64,000 nucleotides of DNA from an uncultured Collinsella sp. (GCA_905208635.1 CAJLPX010000008.1:1-64000); one strand, 5' to 3'. Positions 52,511 to 61,577 are shown, numbered from the stretch's first letter. Translations and numbers: made by a program. The notes: generated from the letters alone by a model not told the origin.

Positions 52511-53107
52511 ATGGATAAGGCTGAGTTGCGGCGGGCGATGATTGCCCGACGCAATGCTATTGATTTGGATGTTCGGGCGGCGAAGTCTGCTGTTGTATGC
52601 GCGCGGCTTGTTGAACTGATGGAGTCCAGCGGCACTGCGGGCCAACGCACCGTTGCCGCCTATGCCGCCATGGGTTCCGAAGTCGACCCCGCCGCGTTTG
52701 CCGCCGCGGCCGCCGCGCGCGGCTGGCGCGTAGCCTATCCGTGCATGCTCTCGGCAAGCGACGCCGCCGCATGCGGCCAGCGCATGCGTATGCGAACGGT
52801 CGCCGCCGGCGATGTATCCGCGGCTCCGTTTATCGCTCATCCCACGCGGGCCTTCGCAGCTACGGATATCGACAACAATCGCTGCCCCATCGTACCCGCC
52901 GCCGAGCTCGACATGATCATCGTGCCGCTCGTGGCTTTCGACCGCGCCGGCGCGCGCCTGGGCTACGGCGGAGGCTGCTACGACCGCTACCTGCCCACAC
53001 TTCGTCCCGACTGCCACATCATCGGCATCGCCTTTGACGAACAGCGCGTCGACCACGTTCCCACCGATGCCCACGACCTGCCGCTGCCCAACATCATCAG
53101 CGCCTAA
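52511..53107 (+). CDS. 5-formyltetrahydrofolate cyclo-ligase
   Basis: About 198 residues. It converts 5-formyl-THF to 5,10-methenyl-THF with ATP. The C-terminal signature LGYGGGCYDRYLPTLRPDCHIIGIAFDEQ and the N-terminal DKAELRRAMIARRNAI are family hallmarks. The ATG at 52511 is preferred (GAGG 5-6 nt upstream). The frame opens at 52484. The upstream 39-bp leader is shared with the HAD gene near 62.5 kb. Confidence 0.93.
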   Translation: MDKAELRRAMIARRNAIDLDVRAAKSAVVCARLVELMESSGTAGQRTVAAYAAMGSEVDPAAFAAAAAARGWRVAYPCMLSASDAAACGQRMRMRTVAAGDVSAAPFIAHPTRAFAATDIDNNRCPIVPAAELDMIIVPLVAFDRAGARLGYGGGCYDRYLPTLRPDCHIIGIAFDEQRVDHVPTDAHDLPLPNIISA

Positions 53108-53131
53108 CCGCCGGCGCACCTCCCGACAGGC

Positions 53132-54058
53132 CTAGTGCTCCCCGCCGGCGCGGGCCAGGTCGTAGGGCGTGGTCTGGTAGACGTAGTAGTTGAGCCAGTT
53201 GGTGTAGAGCAGCTGAGCCTGGCTGCGCCAGACGTTGCGCGGCTCGGCGGTGGGGTCGTCGCCCGGGAAGTAATGCGCCGGCACCTGAGGGTTGAGGCCG
53301 CGCTTCACGTCGCGCTCGTACTCCAGGCGCAGCGTGTCGGTGTCGTACTCGGGGTGGCCAAAAACAAAGAAACGGCGGCTGTCGGTCGACTTGACGATGT
53401 ACAGGCCCACCTCGTCGGACACGGCCACGACCTCAAGCTGCGGCTCGGCCTCCACGTCCTCGCGGCGTACATCGGTGTTGCGCGAGTGCACGGCATAGAA
53501 CCGGTCATCGAAGCCGCGGACCAGCGGGCTTTGCGGCTTCACCAGATAATGCTCGAACACGCCGCTCGCCTTTGCCGGCAGATCGTACTTCTGGATACCG
53601 TAATGATGGTACAGACCGGCCTGCGCGCCCCAACAAATGTGCAGCGTAGAGTGCACGTGCGTGGTGGACCAATCCATGATCTGGCAGAGCTCGGGCCAGT
53701 AGTCGACCTCCTCGAACGGCATCTGCTCCACCGGCGCGCCCGTGATGATCAGGCCGTCGTAGTGGATGTCGCGGATGTCGTCGAACGTGCGGTAAAACGT
53801 CTCCAGGTGGCCGGCGCTCACGTGGGTGGCCTCGTGCGTTTTGGTGCGCAGCAGGTCCACCTCCACCTGCAGCGGCGTGTTGGAGAGCTTGCGCATGATC
53901 TGCGTCTCGGTGGCGATCTTGGTGGGCATGAGGTTGAGAATGAGCACGCGCAGCGGACGGATGTCCTGGTGCAGCGCGCGGTACTCGGTCATGACAAAGA
54001 TGTTCTCGCTCTCGAGCTGCGCGGCGGCAGGGAGGGCGTCGGGGATGCGAATGGGCAT
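53132..54058 (-). CDS. metA: Homoserine O-acyltransferase, acetyl-CoA type by sequence
   Basis: 308 residues, full length. It acylates homoserine at the start of methionine synthesis. The catalytic Cys142 (ICWGAQ), His235 and Glu237 (FGHPEYD) are present, numbered directly from this start. Residue 111 is Glu (TGAPVE), as in MetA proteins shown to use acetyl-CoA rather than succinyl-CoA. Annotated succinyltransferase by homology, but acetyl is inferred. Convergent with the cyclo-ligase gene with 24 bp between them. Confidence 0.94.
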   Translation of the reverse strand: MPIRIPDALPAAAQLESENIFVMTEYRALHQDIRPLRVLILNLMPTKIATETQIMRKLSNTPLQVEVDLLRTKTHEATHVSAGHLETFYRTFDDIRDIHYDGLIITGAPVEQMPFEEVDYWPELCQIMDWSTTHVHSTLHICWGAQAGLYHHYGIQKYDLPAKASGVFEHYLVKPQSPLVRGFDDRFYAVHSRNTDVRREDVEAEPQLEVVAVSDEVGLYIVKSTDSRRFFVFGHPEYDTDTLRLEYERDVKRGLNPQVPAHYFPGDDPTAEPRNVWRSQAQLLYTNWLNYYVYQTTPYDLARAGGEH

Positions 54059-54160
54059 GGATGCTCCTTACGAGTCAGTTGCAGCTATGGTACAACGACC
54101 GGCCCCATCCGCGCGAGCACATCGCCCGGCGATGTCGCCGGCGGCCCAAATCACTCCAAA

Positions 54161-54194
54161 AGTAGAGATTAAAGCATGTCCCAAAAATCTACTT
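54161..54194. repeat. Short palindrome with shared 19-nt apex
   Basis: Arms AGTAGAGATT (54161-54170) and AAATCTACTT (54185-54194). Bases 54174-54192 are the exact inverse of 52129-52147. It lies between metA and the dehydrogenase gene, upstream of both. Confidence 0.65.
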
Positions 54195-54269
54195 CGCTTT
54201 AGCCTAGCAAAGTGACGGCAGGAGGCTACAATGGTTCGACGCGAAAAACTCGGCCGAAAGGATACATAT

Positions 54270-55247
54270 ATGTACCAGACGCGTAAGATCGGTGTGGTCG
54301 GCCAGGGCCACGTAGGAGCACATGTCGCCAACAGCCTGCTCATGCAGGGCATTGCCGATGAGCTGTACCTGTGCGATATCAACGAGGCCAAGGTGACGTC
54401 CGAGGTCCAGGACCTGCGCGACTCCCTCTCGTTTGTCCCGTACAACACCAAGATCGTCAACTGCTACGACCACTACGAGGAGCTGGCCTGCTGCGACGTC
54501 ATCGTCAACGCCGCCGGCAAGGTCGCGCTGGCCGCCGGCAACCGCGACGGCGAGCTGTTCTTTACCACCGACGCCGCCCGCACCTTTGCCAAGCGCATCG
54601 TCGACGCCGGCTTTGACGGCATCTTCGTGAGCATCTCCAACCCCTGCGACGTCGTGTGCACCGAGCTGTGGCACCTGACCGGCTACGATCCCAAGAAGAT
54701 CATCGGCTCGGGCTGCGGCCTGGACTCCGCCCGCCTGCGCACCGAGATCTCCAAGAAGGTCGGCGTGAGCCCCAAGTCCATCGACGCCTACATGATCGGC
54801 GAGCACGGCTTTAGCCAGCTTGCCGCCTTTAAGGCCGCAACCATCGCCGGCAAAAACCTCAACGAGCTTCAGGCCGAGAACCCCGACAAGTACTCCTTTG
54901 ACCACATGGAGGTCGAGGAGCTCGCGCGTAAGGGCGGCTATGTGACCTACCAGGGCAAGCAGTGCACCGAATACGCCGTCGCCAACTCCGCCGCGCGCGT
55001 CTGCGCCGCCGTGCTGCACAACGAGCACGCCGTGCTTTCCGCTTCCACGCTCATGACCGGCCAGTATGGCGAGGAGGGTATCTTTACCTCCCTGCCGTGC
55101 GTGATCGGTGCCGAGGGCGTCGAGGAGGTCTACACGCTCGACCTGTCCGAGTACGAGCTCGAGGGCTTCCACAAGAGCTGCCAGCACATCCGCGACAACA
55201 TCGCCCAGCTCGACTGGTGGGACACCGAGGCCTACGACGCAAAGTAG
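54270..55247 (+). CDS. L-lactate/L-2-hydroxyacid dehydrogenase family (HicDH-like)
   Basis: About 325 residues. The NAD-binding GxGxxG is at 11-16 (GQGHVG), and IGEHGFSQ carries the catalytic His. The substrate loop reads AAGKVALAAGNRD, unlike the usual NQKPGETR-like loop of lactate dehydrogenases, and EELARKGGYVTYQGKQCTEYAVANSA resembles L-2-hydroxyisocaproate dehydrogenases. It therefore probably reduces a bulky 2-oxo acid, but L-lactate dehydrogenase cannot be excluded. The ATG at 54270 has AAAGGA upstream. Followed by a strong terminator. Confidence 0.88.
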   Translation: MYQTRKIGVVGQGHVGAHVANSLLMQGIADELYLCDINEAKVTSEVQDLRDSLSFVPYNTKIVNCYDHYEELACCDVIVNAAGKVALAAGNRDGELFFTTDAARTFAKRIVDAGFDGIFVSISNPCDVVCTELWHLTGYDPKKIIGSGCGLDSARLRTEISKKVGVSPKSIDAYMIGEHGFSQLAAFKAATIAGKNLNELQAENPDKYSFDHMEVEELARKGGYVTYQGKQCTEYAVANSAARVCAAVLHNEHAVLSASTLMTGQYGEEGIFTSLPCVIGAEGVEEVYTLDLSEYELEGFHKSCQHIRDNIAQLDWWDTEAYDAK

Positions 55248-55291
55248 GCCGCTGGCTGCCGCAACCTTGCGAATCTAAGCGCGATACTAAG

Positions 55292-55331
55292 CGGGCCGCG
55301 CCGGAAATCCCCGGCGCGGCCCGCTTTTTTG
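55292..55331 (+). terminator. Terminator of the dehydrogenase gene
   Basis: A perfect 14-bp stem GCGGGCCGCGCCGG/CCGGCGCGGCCCGC followed by TTTTTTG, about 45 nt after the stop. Confidence 0.92.
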
Positions 55332-55354
55332 ACTCACGCAGTGCCCTTGCGAAT

Positions 55355-55536
55355 CGAAGGTGAATACTTTTCCGCGAAGTGAACGAGCAAAAACGAGCCC
55401 CCGAATCATCGACACTTTTCAGACGCCGTTTCCTGCGGTTTCGCCGAGTTTTTCCTGCAGTTTTGGCGTCAAAAAGTGTGGATGCTTCGGGGGTCCAAAA
55501 TAGGTCGTTCACTTCGCGGAAAAGTATTCACCTTCG
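55355..55536. repeat. 182-bp near-continuous hairpin
   Basis: Perfect 32-nt outer arms (55355-55386 and 55505-55536). Nested arms follow: CCCCCGAA/TTCGGGGG (55398-55405, 55486-55493), ACACTTTT/AAAAGTGT (55412-55419, 55472-55479) and GACGCC/GGCGTC (55422-55427, 55465-55470). It lies between the dehydrogenase and the convergent SIS gene. No credible ORF. The rest of the 378-bp gap holds nothing else besides terminators. Confidence 0.85.
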
Positions 55537-55625
55537 TTTTCGCGCAGACACGAATCCGGCCGCCACAACGCAAAACGGGGCCCGCGCGCAGCGCAGACCC
55601 CGTCAAAAAAGATAATTCCCGTTAC

Positions 55626-56594
55626 CTAGTACTGCTCGATGCCCATGTAGCGACGAACCTCGGGGCTGTGGTCGAACACCTTGCCGCGGGCGGCGCGCAG
55701 CTCGCAGCTCATGTTGTAGAAGAAGATCGGCTCCAGGTACGAACGCACGCTGGCAGGCACGTCACCCACGCCGTACTCGAGTGCGTCGAGCACCATGACC
55801 GTATCGGTGTGCGTGTTGAGGAACGCCAGCGCGCGCTCCTCCATGGGGCGGCACTCGCCCGATCCGAGCTGTACAAAGTAGAACACGCCGGGCTCGGTAG
55901 CCTCGAACGGGCCGTGGAAGTACTCGCCGGAGTGGATGTAGCAGCAGTGCTGCCACTGCATCTCCATGAGCGAGCAGATGGCCATGGCGTAGGTCTGGCT
56001 AAAGTTGGGGCCGGATCCCAGGATGTAGAAGAACTCGTGCTGCTGGCAGAGCTCGGCAAAGCGATCGCCCAGCTCGGCGTTGACCTTCTCGCGGGCAGCG
56101 GGCAGCAGCGCATCCATCTGCTTAAGGCCGGCGTACATGTCGGCAAGCGCCTCGTAACCCTCCTGCTGGTGGAGCAGTTCGGCGGCGATCAGAGCGCCGA
56201 TGCCCTGCGGCACCTCGGCCTGCGACACGCCCTCGCCCCAAGGGTAGACCCAGGTGGTCCACTTGCCGTTGTCAATCTTGGAGCCCTCGCAGTCGGTGAG
56301 GGCGACGACCTCGGCGCCGGCGGCCAGTGCCATCTCGCAGCCGTCGACGACCTCCTGCGTGTTGCCGCTGTGGCTGCAGGCAATAACGAGCGACTTCGAC
56401 CCTAGGCTCTTGGGGGCCATCAGGCAAAACTCGCGTGCCGTGTAGACCGTCGAGGTAAACGTGGTGGCCTCGCGCTTGAGCAACTCGTTGGCCGGCATCA
56501 GGTCGATCATCGAACCGCCGCAGGCGATCCAAAAGACGTTCTCGATCTTGCCCTTGCGCTCGATGATTTCCTGAACCAGATCATGTGCGTTCAT
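55626..56594 (-). CDS. SIS-domain sugar-phosphate deglycase/isomerase (FrlB-like)
   Basis: 322 residues. CGGSMIDLMPANELL and ACSHSGNTQEVVDG are the phosphosugar loops of SIS domain one. GEYFHGPFE in domain two is the conserved catalytic-type motif also in the other two paralogues. The C-terminus reads EVRRYMGIEQY. The neighbour GntR gene at 56739 is on the same strand. No PTS gene lies next to it. FrlB-like deglycases act on fructoselysine-type phosphates. The substrate here is not known. Confidence 0.87.
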   Translation of the reverse strand: MNAHDLVQEIIERKGKIENVFWIACGGSMIDLMPANELLKREATTFTSTVYTAREFCLMAPKSLGSKSLVIACSHSGNTQEVVDGCEMALAAGAEVVALTDCEGSKIDNGKWTTWVYPWGEGVSQAEVPQGIGALIAAELLHQQEGYEALADMYAGLKQMDALLPAAREKVNAELGDRFAELCQQHEFFYILGSGPNFSQTYAMAICSLMEMQWQHCCYIHSGEYFHGPFEATEPGVFYFVQLGSGECRPMEERALAFLNTHTDTVMVLDALEYGVGDVPASVRSYLEPIFFYNMSCELRAARGKVFDHSPEVRRYMGIEQY

Positions 56595-56650
56595 CCTGAT
56601 GTTCCTCCTTGTGGGGCGGCTTTGAGCGACGACAGCTCGTACCTGCGGTC

Positions 56651-56729
56651 GTTCTATGTTGTCCTATTTATAGCACGCACGACGACGCTCGTGAAGCCAT
56701 TTCGCCAAACTTGTTCTATATTGTTCTAT
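56651..56729. promoter_or_regulatory. Candidate GntR operators, paired direct repeats
   Basis: GTTCTATGTTGTCCTAT (56651-56667) and GTTCTATATTGTTCTAT (56713-56729) share 15 of 17 bases. Within each, two GTTCTAT-like half-sites are spaced by 10 bp. They lie between the SIS gene and its GntR regulator. Confidence 0.62.
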
Positions 56730-56738
56730 CTGTGGATG

Positions 56739-57494
56739 TTAGATGTCGAACACGTAGCGCGAGCCCACGATCTTTTGGCGCCCGAGCAGCAGGGGGCGCT
56801 CGTCTGCATCGGTAAAATACGCCTCCATATAAAAGAGAGGCTCGCCGACCGGCACCTCCAGCAGCGGGGCCACCTGGGCATCGGCAAGCGCGATCTCCAC
56901 GGTACAGGGGTCGGACTTGAGCGGCGCGCGGCCCGAGTGGTCGGCAACGAGCGCAAAGATCGAGTTATCGGTGAGGTCCTCGGCGGCCAGCGTCTGCAGG
57001 TAGGGATGGTCGGCGAGCACAAAGGCGTTGTTCTCGAGCATGACGGGGATGCCGTCGGCCGTGCGCACGCGCTCGACCACGATAAGCTCACTGCCGGGCT
57101 CCACGCCAAAAAACGCCGCGTCCTCGCGCGTCGCCGCAACCACCGTGCGCGACACCAGGCGCGCTCCGGCCACCATATCGTTGGCAGCACAACCCTCAGT
57201 AAAACTCTGGACGTCACCCTTCTGGCGAATCTTGCGCTTGAGCTTGGGCGCGCACACAAACGTGCCCCTCCCCTGCTGGCGGCTGAGATACCCCGCGCGC
57301 GACAGCTCCTCGATGGCGCGGCGCACGGTGATGCGTCCCACGCCGTAGGACTTCGCGAGCTCCATCTCGGAAGGAATACGCGAGCCGGCCGCGTACACGC
57401 CGCGCGCGATCTCGCCCTTTAGGTCGTCCATGACCTGCTGGTACAGCGGCACGGCGGACACGTCAGTGCGGTCAGTTTTATCGTCGAAAGCCAT
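56739..57494 (-). CDS. GntR family regulator with UTRA domain
   Basis: 251 residues. The N-terminal wHTH (PLYQQVMDDLKGEIARGVYAAGSRIPSE; YGVGRITVRRAIEELSRAGYL) is followed by QGRGTF and a UTRA domain with RVRTADGIPVMLENNAFV. It lies directly upstream of the SIS gene and probably responds to that enzyme's sugar-phosphate. It starts 3 bp after recQ ends, so both may be cotranscribed. Confidence 0.9.
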   Translation of the reverse strand: MAFDDKTDRTDVSAVPLYQQVMDDLKGEIARGVYAAGSRIPSEMELAKSYGVGRITVRRAIEELSRAGYLSRQQGRGTFVCAPKLKRKIRQKGDVQSFTEGCAANDMVAGARLVSRTVVAATREDAAFFGVEPGSELIVVERVRTADGIPVMLENNAFVLADHPYLQTLAAEDLTDNSIFALVADHSGRAPLKSDPCTVEIALADAQVAPLLEVPVGEPLFYMEAYFTDADERPLLLGRQKIVGSRYVFDI

Positions 57495-57496
57495 CG

Positions 57497-59479
57497 TTAC
57501 GCTCCATCCCGTGCATGCTCGGACTCAAACTCTTCAATCGCCGCCATAAACTGCTCGCCAAAGGCGTCGGCCTTTTTCTCGCCAATGCCGTTGACCTGGA
57601 CAAGCTCGTCGCGCGTCTGCGGGCGTAGACGGCACAGACCGCGCAGGGCCTTGTCGGAAAAGACCATGTACGGCGCCATCTCCAGCTCGGTCGAGATCTC
57701 CTTGCGCAGGGCGCGTAGGCGCTCGAACAGCTCGGCATCGTCGCCCACGCGCGGGCGCTGATCCAGCTCGGCCTCCTCGCGCAGCAGATCCACCGCACGG
57801 CGGGCGCGGGCCGAGGCCTTGCGCTTGGACGCGCGACGCTTAACGGTAAAGGCGAACGCCTCATCCTCGACCTCGACGGCACGCGGGCCCAGCCCAACGA
57901 CCGGGTACTGCCCCTGCGAGGTTGCCAAATAACCGCGGCCGCACAGCTGACCGATGATGTCCTTGATGCGCCCGACCGATTCGCTCGACAGCTCACCGTA
58001 GCCGCGGTCCTCGTCCAGATGCATCTGGCGAATGCGCTCGGTATTGCCGCCGTGGAGCACATCAGCGATCAGCGACTTGCCAAAGCGCATGGGTCGCGTG
58101 GCCACATAGCGCACGGCAGCACGGGCCATATCGGTGACGTCCTCGACCTCGAACTGCGTGAGGCAATTGCTGCAGTTGCCGCAGCCCTCGGCGTCGTCCG
58201 TGGCGGTGGCGCCCGCACCAGCCGCAGCAGCATGCTCGGCCGCGGCCTCGTCGCCAAAGTAGCGCAGCATATATTCGCGCAGGCAGCCGGTGGTATTGCA
58301 GTAGCCCTCCATCTGGCTGAGCAGACGATATCGATTTTGGAGCGCCCACGCGCGTTGCTCGTCGTCGAGCGCCTCGTCGGCCGCATCGCCGCGGTCGATT
58401 AAAAAGCGGCGCATGCGAAAATCGTTGCCGTTCCACAGTAAGTGGCAGCTGGCCGGATCGCCATCGCGGCCGGCGCGGCCCGCCTCCTGGTAGTAGGCCT
58501 CGATGCTCTCGGGCACATTGTTGTGGATCACGTAGCGCACGTTGGGCTTGTCGATGCCCATGCCAAAGGCGTTGGTGGCAACCATCACCTGAAGATCGTC
58601 GTCAATAAAGGCACGCTGGCTTTGGCGGCGGGCGTCATTGCCCATGCCGGCATGGTAGCGGCCAACGCGAATGCCGCTGGGGCCCAGCGCCTCGGCAAGC
58701 TCGCCTGCCAGCGCATCGACCGTCTTGCGGGTCGAGCAATACACGATGCCGCTCTCGCCCGAATGCGCAATCACATAGTCGCGCACCCACGCTGCCTTGG
58801 CCTTGTCGCCCATCTCCTCGCAGCCAAAGTAGAGGTTCTTGCGATCGAAGCCCGTCACCACCGTCGCGGGATTTTGCAGGCCGAGCATCTGCTGAATGTC
58901 CGCGCGCACACGCTCAGTCGCCGTAGCGGTAAAGGCCGCCACGATGGGGCGCTGCGGCAGGGAATCGATGAACTCACGAATCTGCAGGTAGGCGGGACGG
59001 AAATCCTGGCCCCATTGGCTCACGCAGTGGGCCTCGTCAATGGCCACGAGCGGCACGCCAATGCCGCCGTCCGCCGCGGCCTCCTGCGCAAAGGCCAGAA
59101 AGCGCGGCTCGAGCAGGCGCTCGGGCGCCACGTACATAAGCTGGTAGCGGCCCTCGCGCGCCCGCTTGAGCACGGTATTTTGCTGGGCCGGAGTAAGGCT
59201 GGAGTTGAGATAGCTAGGTCGCGCGCCCGCCGCGAGCAGCGCACGGGTCTGGTCCTCCATAAGGGAGAGCAACGGACTCACCACAAAGGTGATGCCGGGC
59301 AGCATGAGCGCGGGCACCTGGTAGCAAATGGACTTGCCGGCGCCTGTGGGCATAACACCCAGCGCATCGCGACCGGCAAGGATCGCATCGACCATGCGGT
59401 CCTGCCCCGGGCGAAACGAGGTGTAGCCAAAATAGGCGCCGAGCGTGTCGAGCGCCATCTGCTGCATGCTATCGGTCAT
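57497..59479 (-). CDS. recQ: RecQ-type ATP-dependent DNA helicase
   Basis: 660 residues. Motif I is PTGAGKS (44-50), motif II DEAH (148-151), motif VI QEAGRAGRDG. After the helicase core a Cys cluster (C...TGC...CGNCSNC) forms the RecQ zinc site, followed by a winged-helix region and a C-terminal HRDC domain (LFERLRALRKEISTELEMAPYMVFSDKALRGLC). This is the standard RecQ architecture for recombination and fork repair. It ends 3 bp before the GntR gene. Confidence 0.95.
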   Translation of the reverse strand: MTDSMQQMALDTLGAYFGYTSFRPGQDRMVDAILAGRDALGVMPTGAGKSICYQVPALMLPGITFVVSPLLSLMEDQTRALLAAGARPSYLNSSLTPAQQNTVLKRAREGRYQLMYVAPERLLEPRFLAFAQEAAADGGIGVPLVAIDEAHCVSQWGQDFRPAYLQIREFIDSLPQRPIVAAFTATATERVRADIQQMLGLQNPATVVTGFDRKNLYFGCEEMGDKAKAAWVRDYVIAHSGESGIVYCSTRKTVDALAGELAEALGPSGIRVGRYHAGMGNDARRQSQRAFIDDDLQVMVATNAFGMGIDKPNVRYVIHNNVPESIEAYYQEAGRAGRDGDPASCHLLWNGNDFRMRRFLIDRGDAADEALDDEQRAWALQNRYRLLSQMEGYCNTTGCLREYMLRYFGDEAAAEHAAAAGAGATATDDAEGCGNCSNCLTQFEVEDVTDMARAAVRYVATRPMRFGKSLIADVLHGGNTERIRQMHLDEDRGYGELSSESVGRIKDIIGQLCGRGYLATSQGQYPVVGLGPRAVEVEDEAFAFTVKRRASKRKASARARRAVDLLREEAELDQRPRVGDDAELFERLRALRKEISTELEMAPYMVFSDKALRGLCRLRPQTRDELVQVNGIGEKKADAFGEQFMAAIEEFESEHARDGA

Positions 59480-59578
59480 GGTTTCCTAACGTCCAAGTCA
59501 TCTGCCGCCGATTATACGCCGCCACGCGGACCGGTGCCGCACGGCTGCCGGCCACGGGCGGCGCAATCCGAAAGGAAC

Positions 59579-59672
59579 GAGCGTGGATTTTTGGACACTT
59601 TCCGGATGAGCGTGGATAATCTCCCACTTTGAGGCCGTAACCGAGCCAAAAACGGGAGATTTTCCACGCTCA
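59579..59672. repeat. Palindrome TGAGCGTGGATAATCTCCC
   Basis: Arms 59607-59625 and 59654-59672 match at 18 of 19 positions with a 28-nt loop. GAGCGTGGAT occurs as a direct repeat at 59579-59588 and 59608-59617, and the first copy continues ATTTTTGGACA, similar to the other palindromes at 52129 and 54174. No gene in 59480-59745. Confidence 0.7.
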
Positions 59673-59745
59673 TTCTGCAGATTGCCGCTCTGGCGGGCTT
59701 GCGGCGTCGACCGGTCCGTCGTTCGTCAGAACGGCGGAACCAGCC

Positions 59746-60465
59746 CTACATGACCATAACGTAGCGCGATCCCACGTAGTACTGCTTACCCATCAGGACC
59801 GGCTCGCCATTGGGGCCGATAAAGCCGGCACGCAGATTGAGCAGTGGATCGTGCGGAGCAATGCCCAACTCGGCCGCTTGCTCGGCGTTAGCGCGAACGG
59901 CCTCGACCGTACGGTAGCCAACCGAGACAATCGGCGTTCCGCCAACACGCTCGACCTCGGCAAAAATCGACTTGTCCTCAAGATCGGCCGTCAACAGCTC
60001 GCGGTAAGCGTCAAACGGCACAAAGATGTTCTCCTCAAAGATGGGCTCGCCGTCGGCCGTACGCACGCGCTTGATATGCAGCAGCAGCGCATCCTTCTGC
60101 AGGCCAAAGAACTCCATCTCGTTTTGGCGCGCCGGAACAATCTGACGATCGATCACATGTGCGCCCGCCTTCATGCCGTTGTCGGCACACAGCGCGGTAA
60201 ACGTCTGCAGCGTCGAGGCGTGAAACTGGCGATTGATGTGCGGCGTGGAAACAAAGGTGCCGCGGCCCTGCTGCTTAACCAGGTAGCCATCGGAGCACAA
60301 CTCCTCGACGGCGCGGCGCACCGTAATTCGGCTCACCTCGTACTGCTCGGCTAGCTCGAGCTCGGACGGAATACGCTCCTTGGGTGCATAAACACCTTTC
60401 TCGATCGCATCCTTGATTTCGTCGTAAATCTGCTGGTAAAGCGGTGCATTTTTGGGCGCAGGCAT
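59746..60465 (-). CDS. GntR family regulator with UTRA domain
   Basis: 239 residues. wHTH: PLYQQIYDEIKDAIEKGVYAPKERIPSELELAEQYEVSRITVRRAVEELCSDGYLVKQQGRGTF. The UTRA domain contains HIKRVRTADGEPIFEENIFV. It is the closest of the three GntR paralogues to the 56739 gene. No SIS or PTS gene touches it, so its target is uncertain, perhaps the 62.7-64 kb cluster. AT-rich upstream DNA has repeats of ATACGTATATAACGT. Confidence 0.88.
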   Translation of the reverse strand: MPAPKNAPLYQQIYDEIKDAIEKGVYAPKERIPSELELAEQYEVSRITVRRAVEELCSDGYLVKQQGRGTFVSTPHINRQFHASTLQTFTALCADNGMKAGAHVIDRQIVPARQNEMEFFGLQKDALLLHIKRVRTADGEPIFEENIFVPFDAYRELLTADLEDKSIFAEVERVGGTPIVSVGYRTVEAVRANAEQAAELGIAPHDPLLNLRAGFIGPNGEPVLMGKQYYVGSRYVMVM

Positions 60466-60569
60466 ATCTAATCACTCTTATCGAAATATCAAAATAACTA
60501 ATACGTATATAACGTCTTTTTATATGTTACCTCAGTTGGATAAAACGATACACCACATACAGCAAAACC

Positions 60570-61577
60570 TTACTTGCCGTCGTCCTGTTGCAGACTGTCC
60601 TGCTCGCTGAGGCGCGCCTGCCTGCTGGCCATGCGTGCGGGCTTGTCGGGATCGGGAACGGCCGTGGGCATGGGCTCGTCGACATGACCACCCCACCAGC
60701 CGCCCACAAAGCTGAGCGTGTGGAACACGTTGATCACGGCACCGGGATCAATGTCGCACACCAGCTTGATAATGTCCTGGCTCTCGTAGGTCGAGACAAC
60801 GGCGTGCAGCAGGTACATCTTTTCGCGGCTATATCCGCCGATGACCTCGGCGCAACTAATGCCGTGCTGAAAATGGTCAACATAGGCGGTCATGACCTCG
60901 TCTGCCTTGCGCGTCGTGATCTGCAGCGTCACGCGGTCGTAGCGACGATAGAAACTGTCGATGGTCTTGGTCGAAATAAACTGGAACACGATGGAATACG
61001 CCGCCTTGTCCCAGCCAAACATGAAACCGAAGATCGCCAGGATAAAGCAGTTGAAACCAAAGATGACGCCCCAGATGGTCTTGCCCGTGTGGTTGGAAAC
61101 CCACAGCGCGATAAAGTCGGTGCCGCCGGTGGATGCGCCAGACTTTAGCGCGATGGCAGCGCCCAGACCCGAGACCACGCCGCCAAAAATGATGAGCATG
61201 ATCTTGTCGCCCAAAAACGGCGCGAAGTGAAAGACGTTGAGGAACAGCGACGAGAGCACGACCTGCATCATCGAGAAGATGACGAAGCGCTTGCTAATGC
61301 CGCTCCAGCATAGGAGCGCCACGGGAATGTTGAGCGCAAGCATACCGAGCGAGATGTCGATGTGAACGCCACCGAGCGAGGTAACGCGATCGAGCAGGAC
61401 CGCGACGCCGGTAAGGCCGCTCGGAAGCAAGTCGGCGGGCCGAATGAACGCCTGGATCAGAAATGTCTGGAGAACGGCAGAAATGGTGACCGCCACAGCG
61501 GTAATAGCGCGGCGGACGATGGTAAGGCGGCCGAGCACGAGCACGCGGTCCGTGAGCTGATCGATGGCGTTCGCCAC
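60570..61577 (-). CDS. YitT family membrane protein
   Basis: 335 residues with a YitT-type membrane region of about five or six helices (AITAVAVTISAVLQTFLIQAFI; GAAIALKSGASTGGTDFIALWVSN) and a C-terminal DUF2179 cytosolic domain (TKTIDSFYRRYDRVTLQITTRKADEV). The C-terminal tail of about 50 residues is polar and poorly conserved. Function in bacteria is unknown. A stand-alone gene. Confidence 0.88.
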   Translation of the reverse strand: MANAIDQLTDRVLVLGRLTIVRRAITAVAVTISAVLQTFLIQAFIRPADLLPSGLTGVAVLLDRVTSLGGVHIDISLGMLALNIPVALLCWSGISKRFVIFSMMQVVLSSLFLNVFHFAPFLGDKIMLIIFGGVVSGLGAAIALKSGASTGGTDFIALWVSNHTGKTIWGVIFGFNCFILAIFGFMFGWDKAAYSIVFQFISTKTIDSFYRRYDRVTLQITTRKADEVMTAYVDHFQHGISCAEVIGGYSREKMYLLHAVVSTYESQDIIKLVCDIDPGAVINVFHTLSFVGGWWGGHVDEPMPTAVPDPDKPARMASRQARLSEQDSLQQDDGK

